Origin: Haloterrigena sp. H1 | GTDB lineage: Archaea; Halobacteriota; Halobacteria; Halobacteriales; Natrialbaceae | Length of the DNA stretch: 64,000 nucleotides | Assembly (NCBI RefSeq): GCF_005938085.1 | Contig: NZ_SMZK01000002.1 | Location: 496,001-560,000 of the forward strand | Reading direction: 5' to 3' | Shown: positions 8,148 to 16,460 of the stretch, one piece after another | Layout of the letters: every line of letters begins with the position of its first letter | Numbering within the stretch: position 1 is the first letter of the stretch | Notes under the pieces: model-generated | Seen by the model: only the letters and a program-made list of their open reading frames with translations | What the model was told of the DNA's origin: nothing | Database searches by the model: none | Position numbers and translations under genes: made by a program

Positions 8148-8166
8148 GGTGTCCACTCATGTGGCA

Positions 8167-8352
8167 TCATAGAAACCGAACCGTGCGGTCACTTGGGAAC
8201 AGGAATGAAATCCGGTTCGACTTGGCGCAGTCTCCCGGTGCTCTCGAGGAACTCGGGGACCGCGTTTCGTGCGTGCCCGCTGAAAGCATCGCATTCAACT
8301 CCGCTCGTTCATCGGCAGACAGATCGGCAGAGTACTGTTGTGTTCGTGGCAT
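8167..8352 (-). pseudogene. IS630-like transposase, N-terminal relic
   Basis: The start MPRTQQYSADLSADERAELN followed by AMLSAGTHETRS resembles the N-terminal helix-turn-helix of IS630-family haloarchaeal transposases (ERAEL...GTHxxRS). After about 35 residues the sequence loses family character and the frame ends. Only the 5' end is present, without a DDE domain. Confidence 0.45.
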
Positions 8353-8753
8353 AATTCTCTTCAGAGAATTTCTGAACACACCACGCAGGCGCTCTACGCA
8401 GACAAAGCTAGCAGTTCAGGGCTGAAGACGCAATAGGCCACTAACTCCACACTGCTGGCGAACCGTCCGTTTCTGCTGCGGTACTCAGTTGGTACTAGAT
8501 CTCGATCGTTCTACTGAATGCAGACATAGTTCTGAATAATGTACTGGGTCGTGTTTAGATAAACTGGTTCCTGTGATGACGAACGATTTAACCCACTAAT
8601 CAGTCCCAGCCTCTCATCCACTTGAGTGCTGACGACTTGATCTCGAGAACTTGTTTGAACTCTTCTGAGACGGCGATCAAAACCGAAAGCCGTCGGTAGT
8701 GATTACATATCAACCTTCCGTTTAAACCAGGTACCGTCCGTTTCTCCAATTGC
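8353..8753. other. Intergenic stretch upstream of the SDR gene
   Basis: No gene is seen. It contains an IS6-type terminal relic at 8551-8610, and the last 150 bases should include the promoter of the catabolic cluster that starts at 8754. Confidence 0.5.
8551..8610. mobile_element. IS6-family terminal relic
   Basis: GTGTTTAGATAAACTGGTTC closely follows the left end of the intact IS6-type element at 52309 (GTGTTCAGATAAGCTGATTC), and the next 30 bases also match its 3' coding end with changes. Only about 60 bases remain. Confidence 0.5.
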
Positions 8754-9626
8754 ATGAGCGGGGAAGCCGACACTCACAACAGTATTGAACCACCCGAGAT
8801 CACTGCCGACTCGATCCATCAACTCGACGATCCTCGGTTTGCGAATGAGAACGTGGCGATCGTAACTGGCGCGGCTTCGGGGATCGGCCGTGCGACGGCG
8901 CTTGTCTTGGCAGCAAACGGCTTGACGACGATCGCAACTGATGTCGACGAGGACGGTCTCTACGAGACAGTCGAGAAAGCAGACGACCTTGCGGTGGAGG
9001 GTAACCTCGAGACGGTCGTCTGTGACCTGACTGACGACGCCGAGATCAAGGCGCTTGTCGAAACGGCTGCTGATGCAGGACAGCTTCGGTACGTCGCGAA
9101 TATCGCCGGCGTACAGCATATCTCACCAATCACGTCGTTCCCGATGGAGATGTTCGACCTGCTCTATCGGGTGATGCTCCGTGCGCCGATGTATCTCACG
9201 AAACTGGCGCTCCCACACATCCGTGAGGCTGAGGACGGCATCGGCGCGATCGCCAACATGGCGTCCGTCCACGGTCACTACGTGACTCGCGATAAGGTCG
9301 CTTACAATACGATGAAATTTGGCCTTCGAGGGCTAACCAAGTCGACTGCGGCCGAGGGTGATGGTGATATCCGTGCGTTCACGGTCAGTACGGGCTACGT
9401 CAAGACACCACTCGTATTGGATCAGATCGAGGATACGGCTGAAGAACGCGGTATTTCCGAGCGAGAGGTTGTCGAGGACGTGATGCTTGGACAGGCACGG
9501 TCTTCCGAGATGATGGAACCGGTTGAGGCTGGCAACTTGTTCGCCTTCGGACTTTCACGTCACGGTAAGCATCTTAACGGCGACGACCTGTTGTGGGATG
9601 GCGGCTTCGTGAACACGTACGAGTGA
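8754..9626 (+). CDS. SDR dehydrogenase, 3-hydroxybutyrate dehydrogenase-like
   Basis: A 290-residue NAD(P)-dependent oxidoreductase of the short-chain family. It has the nucleotide loop TGAASGIG (38-45), Asn116 in NIAG, catalytic Ser171 and the pair Tyr184/Lys188 (YNTMK). The closest family I recognise is bacterial-type D-3-hydroxybutyrate dehydrogenase, which has a similar C-terminal NGDDLLWDGGF. An extension of about 30 residues precedes the Rossmann fold. It heads a run of same-strand genes for a symporter, thiolase and CoA-transferase, so oxidation of a 3-hydroxy acid to the 3-keto acid fits well. The exact substrate is inferred. Confidence 0.8.
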   Translation: MSGEADTHNSIEPPEITADSIHQLDDPRFANENVAIVTGAASGIGRATALVLAANGLTTIATDVDEDGLYETVEKADDLAVEGNLETVVCDLTDDAEIKALVETAADAGQLRYVANIAGVQHISPITSFPMEMFDLLYRVMLRAPMYLTKLALPHIREAEDGIGAIANMASVHGHYVTRDKVAYNTMKFGLRGLTKSTAAEGDGDIRAFTVSTGYVKTPLVLDQIEDTAEERGISEREVVEDVMLGQARSSEMMEPVEAGNLFAFGLSRHGKHLNGDDLLWDGGFVNTYE

Positions 9627-9716
9627 TGTACACATGGAACATACAGATCGGGCCCAAAGGCGCGAATTGGAACACAGAAATCAGAGCCTCAAGTCGACCA
9701 TCGAGAGGGCAGCGAC

Positions 9717-10220
9717 ATGTTAGACGGCGAGATAGACGTCGAAGGAATGACCTCGAAGCTGATGCTCGTAAGCGGTGTGCTATGGACAGCTGTGCTCGGA
9801 CTCGGGATAGCCGGCCACTGGTTCATCGCCTTACTCGTCTCGGTGTTCCTCTTTCATCCGTGGTTCGTCATCGGTGCGAGCTCCAACGGGACGATTTCGA
9901 CGAAGCTACTCGTCTACCCCCTCGGAATCTGGACTGGGCTCCAGCTATCGGCGTTCGTCCTTACCGAGTACTACTCGAACGCGTTCGCAGGCGGCTCCCC
10001 GGAGTTTCTGATTACCGGAATGCATCCGTCCTTCGCCGCCGTCTACTGGCTCTACTGGGTCGGCGGGTTCATGACAGTCACGCTTGCCTACGGAATTTAC
10101 TTCCGGACACATTTCCTGCCGGACGAGGAGTGGGACCGGTTCCTCAAGGAAGTCGAGCAGGTGAACACGGAGAGCGAGACACAGGATGTCGACGAGTCCA
10201 TGGAGGTGTCTAGCCAATGA
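9717..10220 (+). CDS. Four-TM membrane protein, likely symporter accessory subunit
   Basis: A 167-residue protein with about four membrane segments (near 14-34, 36-52, 62-84 and 108-128) and an acidic cytoplasmic tail. It overlaps the symporter gene by 4 bases (ATGA). The gene position matches small partner subunits that precede sodium/solute symporters in other microbes (for example DUF4212 before acetate symporters), but the sequence does not look like DUF4212. I infer a dedicated partner for the SSS protein. No enzyme motif is seen. Confidence 0.7.
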   Translation: MLDGEIDVEGMTSKLMLVSGVLWTAVLGLGIAGHWFIALLVSVFLFHPWFVIGASSNGTISTKLLVYPLGIWTGLQLSAFVLTEYYSNAFAGGSPEFLITGMHPSFAAVYWLYWVGGFMTVTLAYGIYFRTHFLPDEEWDRFLKEVEQVNTESETQDVDESMEVSSQ

Positions 10221-11731
10221 ACGACGTGCTCGTTCCCGGTTTCGTTGCGCTATTTATCCTCTCGGTATTCGCTGTCGGCCTCTATAGCCAGCGCCTGATC
10301 GACTCCTCCGATGAGTTTTATGGTGCGACGAAGATGTTCGGTGCGGCGGTCATTACCCTCGCGAGTATGTCCGGGATCATGAGTGCCTTCGGGTTCATCG
10401 GCGGCCCGGGGCTCGTTTACCAGATGGGCACGTCCTCGCTGTGGATGACCTTCGCCAGCGGCCTCGGGTTTGCGATGGCCTACTGGATCGTCGGCAAGCG
10501 CGTTCGCGGGATGGCAGACGTCGCCAACATTGGCACGCTCGGTGACATCGCCGACGAGCGGTTTAACAGCGGCGCGATCCGGGGGATACTTTCGGTGATT
10601 CTGTTTATCGCGTGTTGGGCCTACCTTGCCTCGCAGGTCGCTGGCGGCGGCTACGTCCTCTCGGTGATCCTCGGGGTCTCGATGGAGACCGCCGTCTGGC
10701 TCGTGTTCGGGCTGATCATTGTCTACGTTGCCGTCGGTGGGATGGCGTCGGCCCAACTCGCGGGGGCGTACACGGGTGCGGTGATGCTCATAGGCGTCGT
10801 CGGTGTCATCGTCGGGTTCTTCCAGATTGCCGGTGGGATGGAGAACACGACCATGACCGTTGTTGAGGCCGGCGAACTCACGGGCGAAGACGTGACGAAG
10901 GCCTTTACCCCCCAGATGCTTGATGGCTGGGGGCTCGCTGAAGGCTCTGCCCCCGGTCTACTGTTGATCTGGCCGATCGTCTTCAGTATCGGCGTCATGG
11001 GCCAACCCCAGGTTCTCCAGCGGATGTTCTCGATCAACGACCCGAAGGGACTGAGAACCGTCGGCCTCGTTAGCGGCGTCACCTATGCCGTCGGGAGTCT
11101 TCTCTGGTTGCTTATCGGCTTCATTGCGCTCTATCTGGTCGCTTCCGGAGCGATCGAACCGCTTGCGGATCCAGACATGGCCGCCTTCGAGTTCGTCGAA
11201 CGGTTGCACATTGTCCTGCAAATGATCATCTACGCGGGGCTGGTCGCTGCAATCATGTCCACCGCCGCATTCTTCCTGTCGGTCGCCTCCGGCGCGATCG
11301 CCCGTGACTTCGTGCGAGCGATGGGCTGGGAGTTTTCCGAACGACGGGAAACGTGGCTGGGTCGGGTTGCAGTCCTCGTTGTCGGCGTCGGCGCGGTGAT
11401 CTTCGGCCTGTACGGCGGCCACCTCGTCGCGATTCTTGGCACCTTCGGCTGGGGGACATTCGTCAGTGGAACGATACCCGCTGTGGTTGTCGGCCTGCTT
11501 TGGAAGGGTGCAAGCCGAGAGGGCGTCACTGCCGGCCTCGCCTCTGCACTCCTGCTCAACGTCATACTGCTGACTGCGACACAGCTCGGGTACTCGTTCC
11601 CGATCGGGATGGACTTTTACTTCATCGCGATCGCCGTTTCGATCTCCGTGACGACTTTCGTCTCGTACTTGACTGACGGTGCCAGCGGCGAAAACGTCCC
11701 GGAGCACGTCAAACCCATCTTCAAACTCTAA
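10217..11731 (+). CDS. Sodium:solute symporter (SSS family)
   Basis: A 504-residue protein with about 13 membrane helices, the normal SSS length and topology. Helix 2 has ASMSGIMSAFGFIGGPGLVY, typical of the unwound helix in LeuT-fold SSS carriers, and the segment MGQPQVLQRMFSINDPKGLR is the family's hallmark cytoplasmic loop. AAIMSTAAFFLSVASGAIARD contains the Ser/Thr-rich part expected at the second sodium site. Placed between a 3-hydroxybutyrate-dehydrogenase-like gene and a CoA-transferase/thiolase operon, it probably imports a short organic acid with sodium. It is followed within 15 bases by a membrane microprotein. Confidence 0.88.
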   Translation: MNDVLVPGFVALFILSVFAVGLYSQRLIDSSDEFYGATKMFGAAVITLASMSGIMSAFGFIGGPGLVYQMGTSSLWMTFASGLGFAMAYWIVGKRVRGMADVANIGTLGDIADERFNSGAIRGILSVILFIACWAYLASQVAGGGYVLSVILGVSMETAVWLVFGLIIVYVAVGGMASAQLAGAYTGAVMLIGVVGVIVGFFQIAGGMENTTMTVVEAGELTGEDVTKAFTPQMLDGWGLAEGSAPGLLLIWPIVFSIGVMGQPQVLQRMFSINDPKGLRTVGLVSGVTYAVGSLLWLLIGFIALYLVASGAIEPLADPDMAAFEFVERLHIVLQMIIYAGLVAAIMSTAAFFLSVASGAIARDFVRAMGWEFSERRETWLGRVAVLVVGVGAVIFGLYGGHLVAILGTFGWGTFVSGTIPAVVVGLLWKGASREGVTAGLASALLLNVILLTATQLGYSFPIGMDFYFIAIAVSISVTTFVSYLTDGASGENVPEHVKPIFKL

Positions 11732-11732
11732 C

Positions 11733-11740
11733 GGAGGTGA
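11733..11740 (+). promoter_or_regulatory. Strong Shine-Dalgarno before the microprotein
   Basis: GGAGGTGA, complementary to the 3' end of 16S rRNA, lies 5 bases before the ATG at 11746. Such strong sites are uncommon in this window and support real translation of the short frame. Confidence 0.65.
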
Positions 11741-11745
11741 AAGAC

Positions 11746-11817
11746 ATGGAACTCTGGCTCGTCGGCTTCGTCGCGATGATGGTGATCAACCTGATCATCC
11801 TCTTCTTGAAAATATAG
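11746..11817 (+). CDS. 23-residue single-TM microprotein
   Basis: The frame from ATG 11746 to TAG 11817 encodes 23 residues that are almost entirely hydrophobic (MELWLVGFVAMMVINL, then a short Ile/Leu-rich end finishing with Lys-Ile), so it would form one membrane helix. It starts 15 bases after the symporter stop and has a near-perfect Shine-Dalgarno site 5 bases upstream. It is too short for most gene finders. By analogy with small subunits of other carriers I infer a stabilising or regulatory partner of the symporter. There is no direct evidence of function. Confidence 0.6.
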   Translation: MELWLVGFVAMMVINLIILFLKI

Positions 11818-12047
11818 GCGGCTCTCCGCTGGCCGCCCTCCTCGCTGTTTCACGGCGCGACTGTGCCTCGTTTTCGAAGCACCCACGACGGCTGTCGACT
11901 CTCTCAGTCAACAGTCACAACCGATATCTGATTTGTTCCAGGAAACCCGTTTCCCAGACCTGCCGTCATGTGTTAGCGCCTGCGAGCCCGGCATTGGTAT
12001 ACATATCAACCCGCCGGTTTTCGCCGCTAGAGTACCTTTCACCAGTA

Positions 12048-13217
12048 ATGGCAGAGATACTGATAGCTGGTGTCGGTTCGACCGCGTTCGGCAACCATAC
12101 CGACCGAACCGGTCGGAAACTGTTTGCCGAGGCGCGCTCAAGCGCACTCGAGAAAAGCGCCGTACCACGTTCGGACGTCGATGCTCTCTACTACGGCAAC
12201 TACATGGGAGAAACCTCCGAGAAACAGAGCCACCAGGCCCCGCTAATGGCTTCCGGGATCGGGACGCCCGGTCTTGAGGCGACACGCGTTGAGAATGCGT
12301 GTGCCTCCGGCGGCTATGCCGTCGCCGATGGCGTGCGGGCGATCATGAGTGGCGAGGCTGATGTCGTCCTCGTCGGTGGACTCGAGCGAATGACAACTCT
12401 AGAGACCGCAGAGACAACGGCAGCACTCGCCCGGGCCGCAGACGAACTTCACGAGGGACGTCCCGGCCTGACGTTCCCCGGGGCGTACGCGTTGCTCGCG
12501 GATGCCTACATGGAGCGCTTCGGCGGCACGCACGAAGACCTGGCACACATCGCGGTGAAAAACCACGAGAATGCGGCGACCAATCCGAATGCACAGTTCC
12601 ATGACAGAATCGACGTCGAAGACGTCCTCGAGGCTCCACCGGTCGCCGATCCACTCGGCTTGCTCGATGCCTGTCCCATCAGTGACGGGGCTGCGGCAGC
12701 CGTCCTTGTCTCGGGCGAGTACGCGGCCGAACACAACCTCAAGCCCGCAGTCGCGATCACTGGTTCCGGATGCGGGACGGAGTCACTATCTTTGCAAGAA
12801 CGGGGAGAACTGACGCGGACGAAAGCGGCTGAATCGGCTGCCCAGGCCGCCTATAGTCAGGCCGAAGTGACCGCTGACGATGTCGACGTTGCCGAGGTCC
12901 ACGACTGCTTTACCATCGCCGAAGTGCTCGCGCTCGAGGCACTGGGGTTTTACGAGCCCGGTGAAGCAATCACAGCAGCCCGCAAGGGCGAAACGGTTCG
13001 CGACGGACAGCTGCCGATCAACCTCTCCGGCGGGCTGAAAGCGAAGGGCCATCCCGTCGGTGCGACGGGTGTCAGCCAACTCGTCGAGCTGACCAAGCTA
13101 CTCGCGGGAACGCACCCGAACGCCGACGCGGCTCCCGATGCGGAGGTCGGCGTGACCCACAATGCGGGTGGGACGGTTGCAACTGCTGCTGTCCACGTCC
13201 TGGAGGTGGCGGAATGA
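12048..13217 (+). CDS. Thiolase family acetyl-CoA C-acyltransferase
   Basis: A 389-residue thiolase of the archaeal/SCP-x-like type. The nucleophile is Cys85 in VENACASGG, with HDCFTIAE at 285-292 and GHPVGATG at 334-341 supplying the catalytic histidines. ATG 12048 begins the family sequence MAEILIAGVGSTAFG; the open frame extends upstream to 11679 but has no thiolase character. It is the first of four genes that overlap by 4 bases each. With the DUF35 partner and the CoA-transferase that follow, it would cleave a 3-ketoacyl-CoA, for example acetoacetyl-CoA to two acetyl-CoA. Confidence 0.9.
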   Translation: MAEILIAGVGSTAFGNHTDRTGRKLFAEARSSALEKSAVPRSDVDALYYGNYMGETSEKQSHQAPLMASGIGTPGLEATRVENACASGGYAVADGVRAIMSGEADVVLVGGLERMTTLETAETTAALARAADELHEGRPGLTFPGAYALLADAYMERFGGTHEDLAHIAVKNHENAATNPNAQFHDRIDVEDVLEAPPVADPLGLLDACPISDGAAAAVLVSGEYAAEHNLKPAVAITGSGCGTESLSLQERGELTRTKAAESAAQAAYSQAEVTADDVDVAEVHDCFTIAEVLALEALGFYEPGEAITAARKGETVRDGQLPINLSGGLKAKGHPVGATGVSQLVELTKLLAGTHPNADAAPDAEVGVTHNAGGTVATAAVHVLEVAE

Positions 13218-13609
13218 GCGTCGAGATAGCCTGCGAGACTGGCTACGACGCCTGGCTCGACGCACTCGAGGCCGGCGAGGGCTACTACCTCCGTCGCGAC
13301 GGGCGGGCACTCGTCCCGCCGGCTATGGCGGGGGCAGCAGCCGACCTCGAGCGTGAACCGCTTCCCGACACTGGGACAGTCGAAGCGAAAACCGTTATTC
13401 GTGTCCCCCACCCCGACTTCGGATCGGACGTCCCCTATGCGATCGCAATCGTCGAATTCGGCCCTGTAACGCTGACGGGACAGGTCACTGGAATCGACCC
13501 CGAAGCCGTCGGGACCGGCTTCGAGGTCGAGGCGACGGTACTCGAGGCGGAGACGAGCGGCAAGCGGTTCGTCGCGTTTCGCCCCGTAGGCGAGGTGAGT
13601 GATCGATGA
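13214..13609 (+). CDS. DUF35-like OB-fold protein lacking the zinc ribbon
   Basis: A 131-residue protein overlapping the thiolase gene by 4 bases. The C-terminal half is the OB-fold of the DUF35 family (PYAIAIVEFGPVTLTGQVTG, then EVEATVLEAETSGKRFVAFRP). In most DUF35 proteins an N-terminal rubredoxin-like zinc ribbon with four Cys precedes the OB-fold; here the equivalent segment (YYLRRDGRALVPPAMAG) has no Cys. In archaeal thiolase/HMG-CoA synthase complexes the DUF35 protein shapes the shared CoA pocket, so a scaffold role for the thiolase is likely. Loss of the zinc ribbon is also seen in some haloarchaeal relatives, so this may be a subfamily and not decay. Confidence 0.75.
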   Translation: MSVEIACETGYDAWLDALEAGEGYYLRRDGRALVPPAMAGAAADLEREPLPDTGTVEAKTVIRVPHPDFGSDVPYAIAIVEFGPVTLTGQVTGIDPEAVGTGFEVEATVLEAETSGKRFVAFRPVGEVSDR

Positions 13610-14628
13610 ACGTCATCGACGAGGGGAACGGCGAACTTGTTGGTTGGGAACACCCCGATGATGTCCGAAAGTGGAATAGTGAAAAGCGCTCGCGTGCGTT
13701 CGAGGACAAACGCATGGACGCGGGCGAGGCGGTCGAACGGTTCGTCGACGACGGTGATCTCCTCGCCAGCGGTGGCTTCGGTCATGTCCGGATCTCGACG
13801 CCGATCCTCCACGAGATCGTCAGGCAGGACATTGAGGATCTGACGCTCTCGGGGAAAACCACTGTCTTCGACGCCGATCTACTGATCGCAGCAGGTGCAG
13901 TCTCGAAAGTTGAGGCCGCTTACTGTTTCGCCCACGAGACCCGCGGGCTCGCACCTGCAGGTCGTCGCCGAGTTGAGGAGGGCGATGTCGAGGTCGTCGC
14001 CGAGGCAAGCAACGCAACTCTTCAGTGGCGATTTCTCGCCGCGAAGATGGGTGTCCCGTTTGTTCCATCTCGGATTCTTGCAGGAACAGAGACCTTCGAG
14101 AAGAGTGCAGCGAAGATCGTTGAGGATCCCTGGACTCGCGAGCCGATCACGCTCGTTCCCGCCTGTTATCCTGATATCGCTTGTATCCACGTCTCGAAAG
14201 CCGACAAGTACGGGAATGCAGTTATCGACGGTATCAGCGTCGAAGACCCGGAACTTTCGGGAGCTGCGAAGCGGCTGATCGTCACCGCCGAAGAGATCGT
14301 CGACAGCGACGAACTCCGGGCGCGGCCCAAAGACGTTGAGATTCCCTACTTCCTCGTCGATGCGGTCGTCGAAGCGCCCTACGGGAGTCACCCCGGTGAG
14401 ATGCCCTACCAGTACTACTTCGACGAGGATCACCTCAAGGAGTGGATGGAACTCACAACGACTGAAGAAGGCCTAGAGGAGTATCTCGAGCGCTACATCA
14501 CCGGAACCGAGGACTTCGAAGAGTACCTCGAGGCTGTCGGCGGCGAGGAACGACTCGCTGACCTCGAAGCGATCGAGAATTACGAGCGCCCGGACGCGGG
14601 CGGTCCCGAAGGAGGTGAGCGCGCATGA
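13606..14628 (+). CDS. CoA-transferase subunit A (family I, glutaconate type)
   Basis: A 340-residue protein with CoA-transferase family I features: a glycine-rich DDGDLLASGGFGHVRISTP start of the Rossmann-like domain, EASNATLQWRFLAAKMGVPF, and KADKYGNAVIDG in the second half. The C-terminal 60 residues form an acidic helical tail. It overlaps both neighbours by 4 bases. Subunit A pairs with the next gene to move CoA between carboxylic acids. Glutaconate, 3-oxoadipate and steroid-ring CoA-transferases share this architecture; operon context favours activation of a 3-keto acid, but the substrate is not fixed by sequence. Confidence 0.82.
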   Translation: MNVIDEGNGELVGWEHPDDVRKWNSEKRSRAFEDKRMDAGEAVERFVDDGDLLASGGFGHVRISTPILHEIVRQDIEDLTLSGKTTVFDADLLIAAGAVSKVEAAYCFAHETRGLAPAGRRRVEEGDVEVVAEASNATLQWRFLAAKMGVPFVPSRILAGTETFEKSAAKIVEDPWTREPITLVPACYPDIACIHVSKADKYGNAVIDGISVEDPELSGAAKRLIVTAEEIVDSDELRARPKDVEIPYFLVDAVVEAPYGSHPGEMPYQYYFDEDHLKEWMELTTTEEGLEEYLERYITGTEDFEEYLEAVGGEERLADLEAIENYERPDAGGPEGGERA

Positions 14629-15383
14629 GTGAGGAGTACACATCAACGGAGCTGCTGACGACCGTCGCTGCAAGCCTCATCGAAGACGAGAGTACGATCA
14701 TCGTCGGGACGGGGATGCCGATGCTTGCGGCGATGCTCGCTCAGCGGACGCATGCGCCCGATGCGACCATGATCTACGAGGCCGGTGGCATCGGCCCCGA
14801 AGCACCTGAACTGCCGATATCGGTCGGCGACGAGCGGACCTTCCACAGGGGCGTAAAAGCCGCCGGGATGCACGACGTCATGTCCTACATGAGCGCCGGC
14901 TTCGTCGACTACGGCTTTCTCGGGGCCGCACAGATCGACCGCTGGGGAAATCTCAACTCGACGGTCATCGGCGACTGGGAGTGCCCGACCGTTCGGTTCC
15001 CAGGTAGCGGCGGTGCAAACGACATCGGGTCGCTCGCCAACGAAACGATCGTCACGATGCGCCAAGACGAGATGAGTTTCGTCGAGGAACTTGACTTCCG
15101 CACCACACCGGGCTACCTCAAGGGGCCGGGTGCACGCGAAGAGGTTGGGCTGCCTGCCGAAACCGGACCGAGCCACGTGATCACCCAGTATGGCGTCTAC
15201 GGCTTCGACGACAACCGCGAGCTGACACTCGAACTCTTACACCCAGGCGTTGAAGAGACAACAGTAAACGAGGAAAGCGGCTTTCGGATTCATGTTGGGA
15301 CGTACGATCGGAGTCCGGAGCCGACCGCAGAACAGTTACGACTCCTGCGCGAGGAGATCGATCCACGAGGCATCATCCGCTGA
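14625..15383 (+). CDS. CoA-transferase subunit B (family I)
   Basis: A 252-residue partner of the preceding subunit. It has YEAGGIGPEAP, with Glu52 at the place of the family's catalytic glutamate, and FPGSGGANDIGS (125-136), the oxyanion-hole loop seen in glutaconate-type beta subunits. The gene ends the run of four overlapping genes. Together the two subunits would form the acyl-CoA that the upstream thiolase cleaves. The C-terminal RLLREEIDPRGIIR is normal for the family, so the protein is complete. Confidence 0.85.
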   Translation: MSEEYTSTELLTTVAASLIEDESTIIVGTGMPMLAAMLAQRTHAPDATMIYEAGGIGPEAPELPISVGDERTFHRGVKAAGMHDVMSYMSAGFVDYGFLGAAQIDRWGNLNSTVIGDWECPTVRFPGSGGANDIGSLANETIVTMRQDEMSFVEELDFRTTPGYLKGPGAREEVGLPAETGPSHVITQYGVYGFDDNRELTLELLHPGVEETTVNEESGFRIHVGTYDRSPEPTAEQLRLLREEIDPRGIIR

Positions 15384-15428
15384 ACACCCCTCCGACTGGC
15401 CGAGAATCTCTCACACTTATCGAGTGCT

Positions 15429-16157
15429 CTATGTTTCGTCCTGTAACTCCATCTGAGCTTCAACGTCGTTCATTACGCGAACAATTCGGCGGAGAACCTT
15501 GCGCTGGCTCCGACGAAGGTTCTTTGAGGCACCCATTTTCGAGATGTCAAACTCCCCAGCAACGTCGTCTAGGGTCGCTCCCCGCGGTGTCGAAAAGTAC
15601 CCCTTTTCGACTGCGGTCTCGAGGGTCTCGCGCTCCCTGTCGGTGAGATTCTGCAGCGCCCGAAGCATTGCACCGAGGGATTCAACGTTCTGAAGGATAT
15701 CGAAGAAGTCGTCGATGTGGACCGAGTCGTCACCCTTGACAGTGAACTCGTTCGAGGCGTCGAGTTCTGAGAGAGCATCGTCCGCCAACCGCTCTCTATC
15801 GAAGCCGACGTTCCAGATCTCACTTCCGTTTCGAATTACGAACGGACCTGTAACATAGCCATCATTATCGCGGATCGTCTGCATGGCGTCAGTTTCATCG
15901 ATTCGCGACCGGATGAGCGCCGTATTCTGTTTCCGAGAGAGGAGTTCATACCCCTGAAGCATCTCGTAGCCAGTGAGCGTCTCGAGTGCACCGTGTAGCT
16001 CTTTTGGGTTCTCCCCGATCGCAAGCAGCCGCGTCTCGAGGGTCCGATCCGCCTGGTTGAAGTCCCAGTGTTGGGTGTGAAAGGTGATGTCGTGTTCTCG
16101 AGTAGTCCTGATGTACGGACAGTCGTACTGGACCATGTCAAGCTTTAACGTATTCAT
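15429..16157 (-). CDS. Bacterio-opsin activator-type HTH_10 regulator
   Basis: A 242-residue regulator with C-terminal HTH_10: LTDRERETLETAVEKGYFSTPRG, then LDDVAGEFDISKMGASKNLRRSQ. It is convergent with the CoA-transferase operon and 45 bases from its end, so it may control that operon or simply be a neighbour. Its 5' half (from 15863 upward) lies in a long inverted repeat whose other copy runs off the right edge of the window, so a second, possibly identical copy of the gene starts at 63706. ATG 16157 (MNTLKLDMVQYDC) is chosen because family similarity begins there. Confidence 0.82.
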   Translation of the reverse strand: MNTLKLDMVQYDCPYIRTTREHDITFHTQHWDFNQADRTLETRLLAIGENPKELHGALETLTGYEMLQGYELLSRKQNTALIRSRIDETDAMQTIRDNDGYVTGPFVIRNGSEIWNVGFDRERLADDALSELDASNEFTVKGDDSVHIDDFFDILQNVESLGAMLRALQNLTDRERETLETAVEKGYFSTPRGATLDDVAGEFDISKMGASKNLRRSQRKVLRRIVRVMNDVEAQMELQDET

Positions 16158-16460
16158 TTTGCAGAACTCTTGTGATCCAGCCGTATAGCGTTTTCTAAAC
16201 CCGAATTGCAAGATACACTCGTTTACAAACCTCTGTGGAGAATTGTGATGATAGTGTGGGAATTATAATATCTATGAGTGGGTCATAGAATGACCTTCTC
16301 ACGACCCGGATCATCTCCCCGCTCGAAATTCGTTGGTATCTCCGGGACAAAACCTGAGGCACTTGCCTTGTCCACCTGTAGACGCCAGCGAAGCCACCGA
16401 ATGGGTGAAGGGTCCGTCTCACAAAGCGTACAACGAGGGGACGAGCGAGAGGGCCACGAT

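Noticed and set aside
11679..12047. In-frame extension upstream of the thiolase gene
   Set aside because: The 123 extra codons overlap the symporter 3' end and the microprotein and have a Ser/Arg-rich shadow composition; thiolase likeness begins at 12048.
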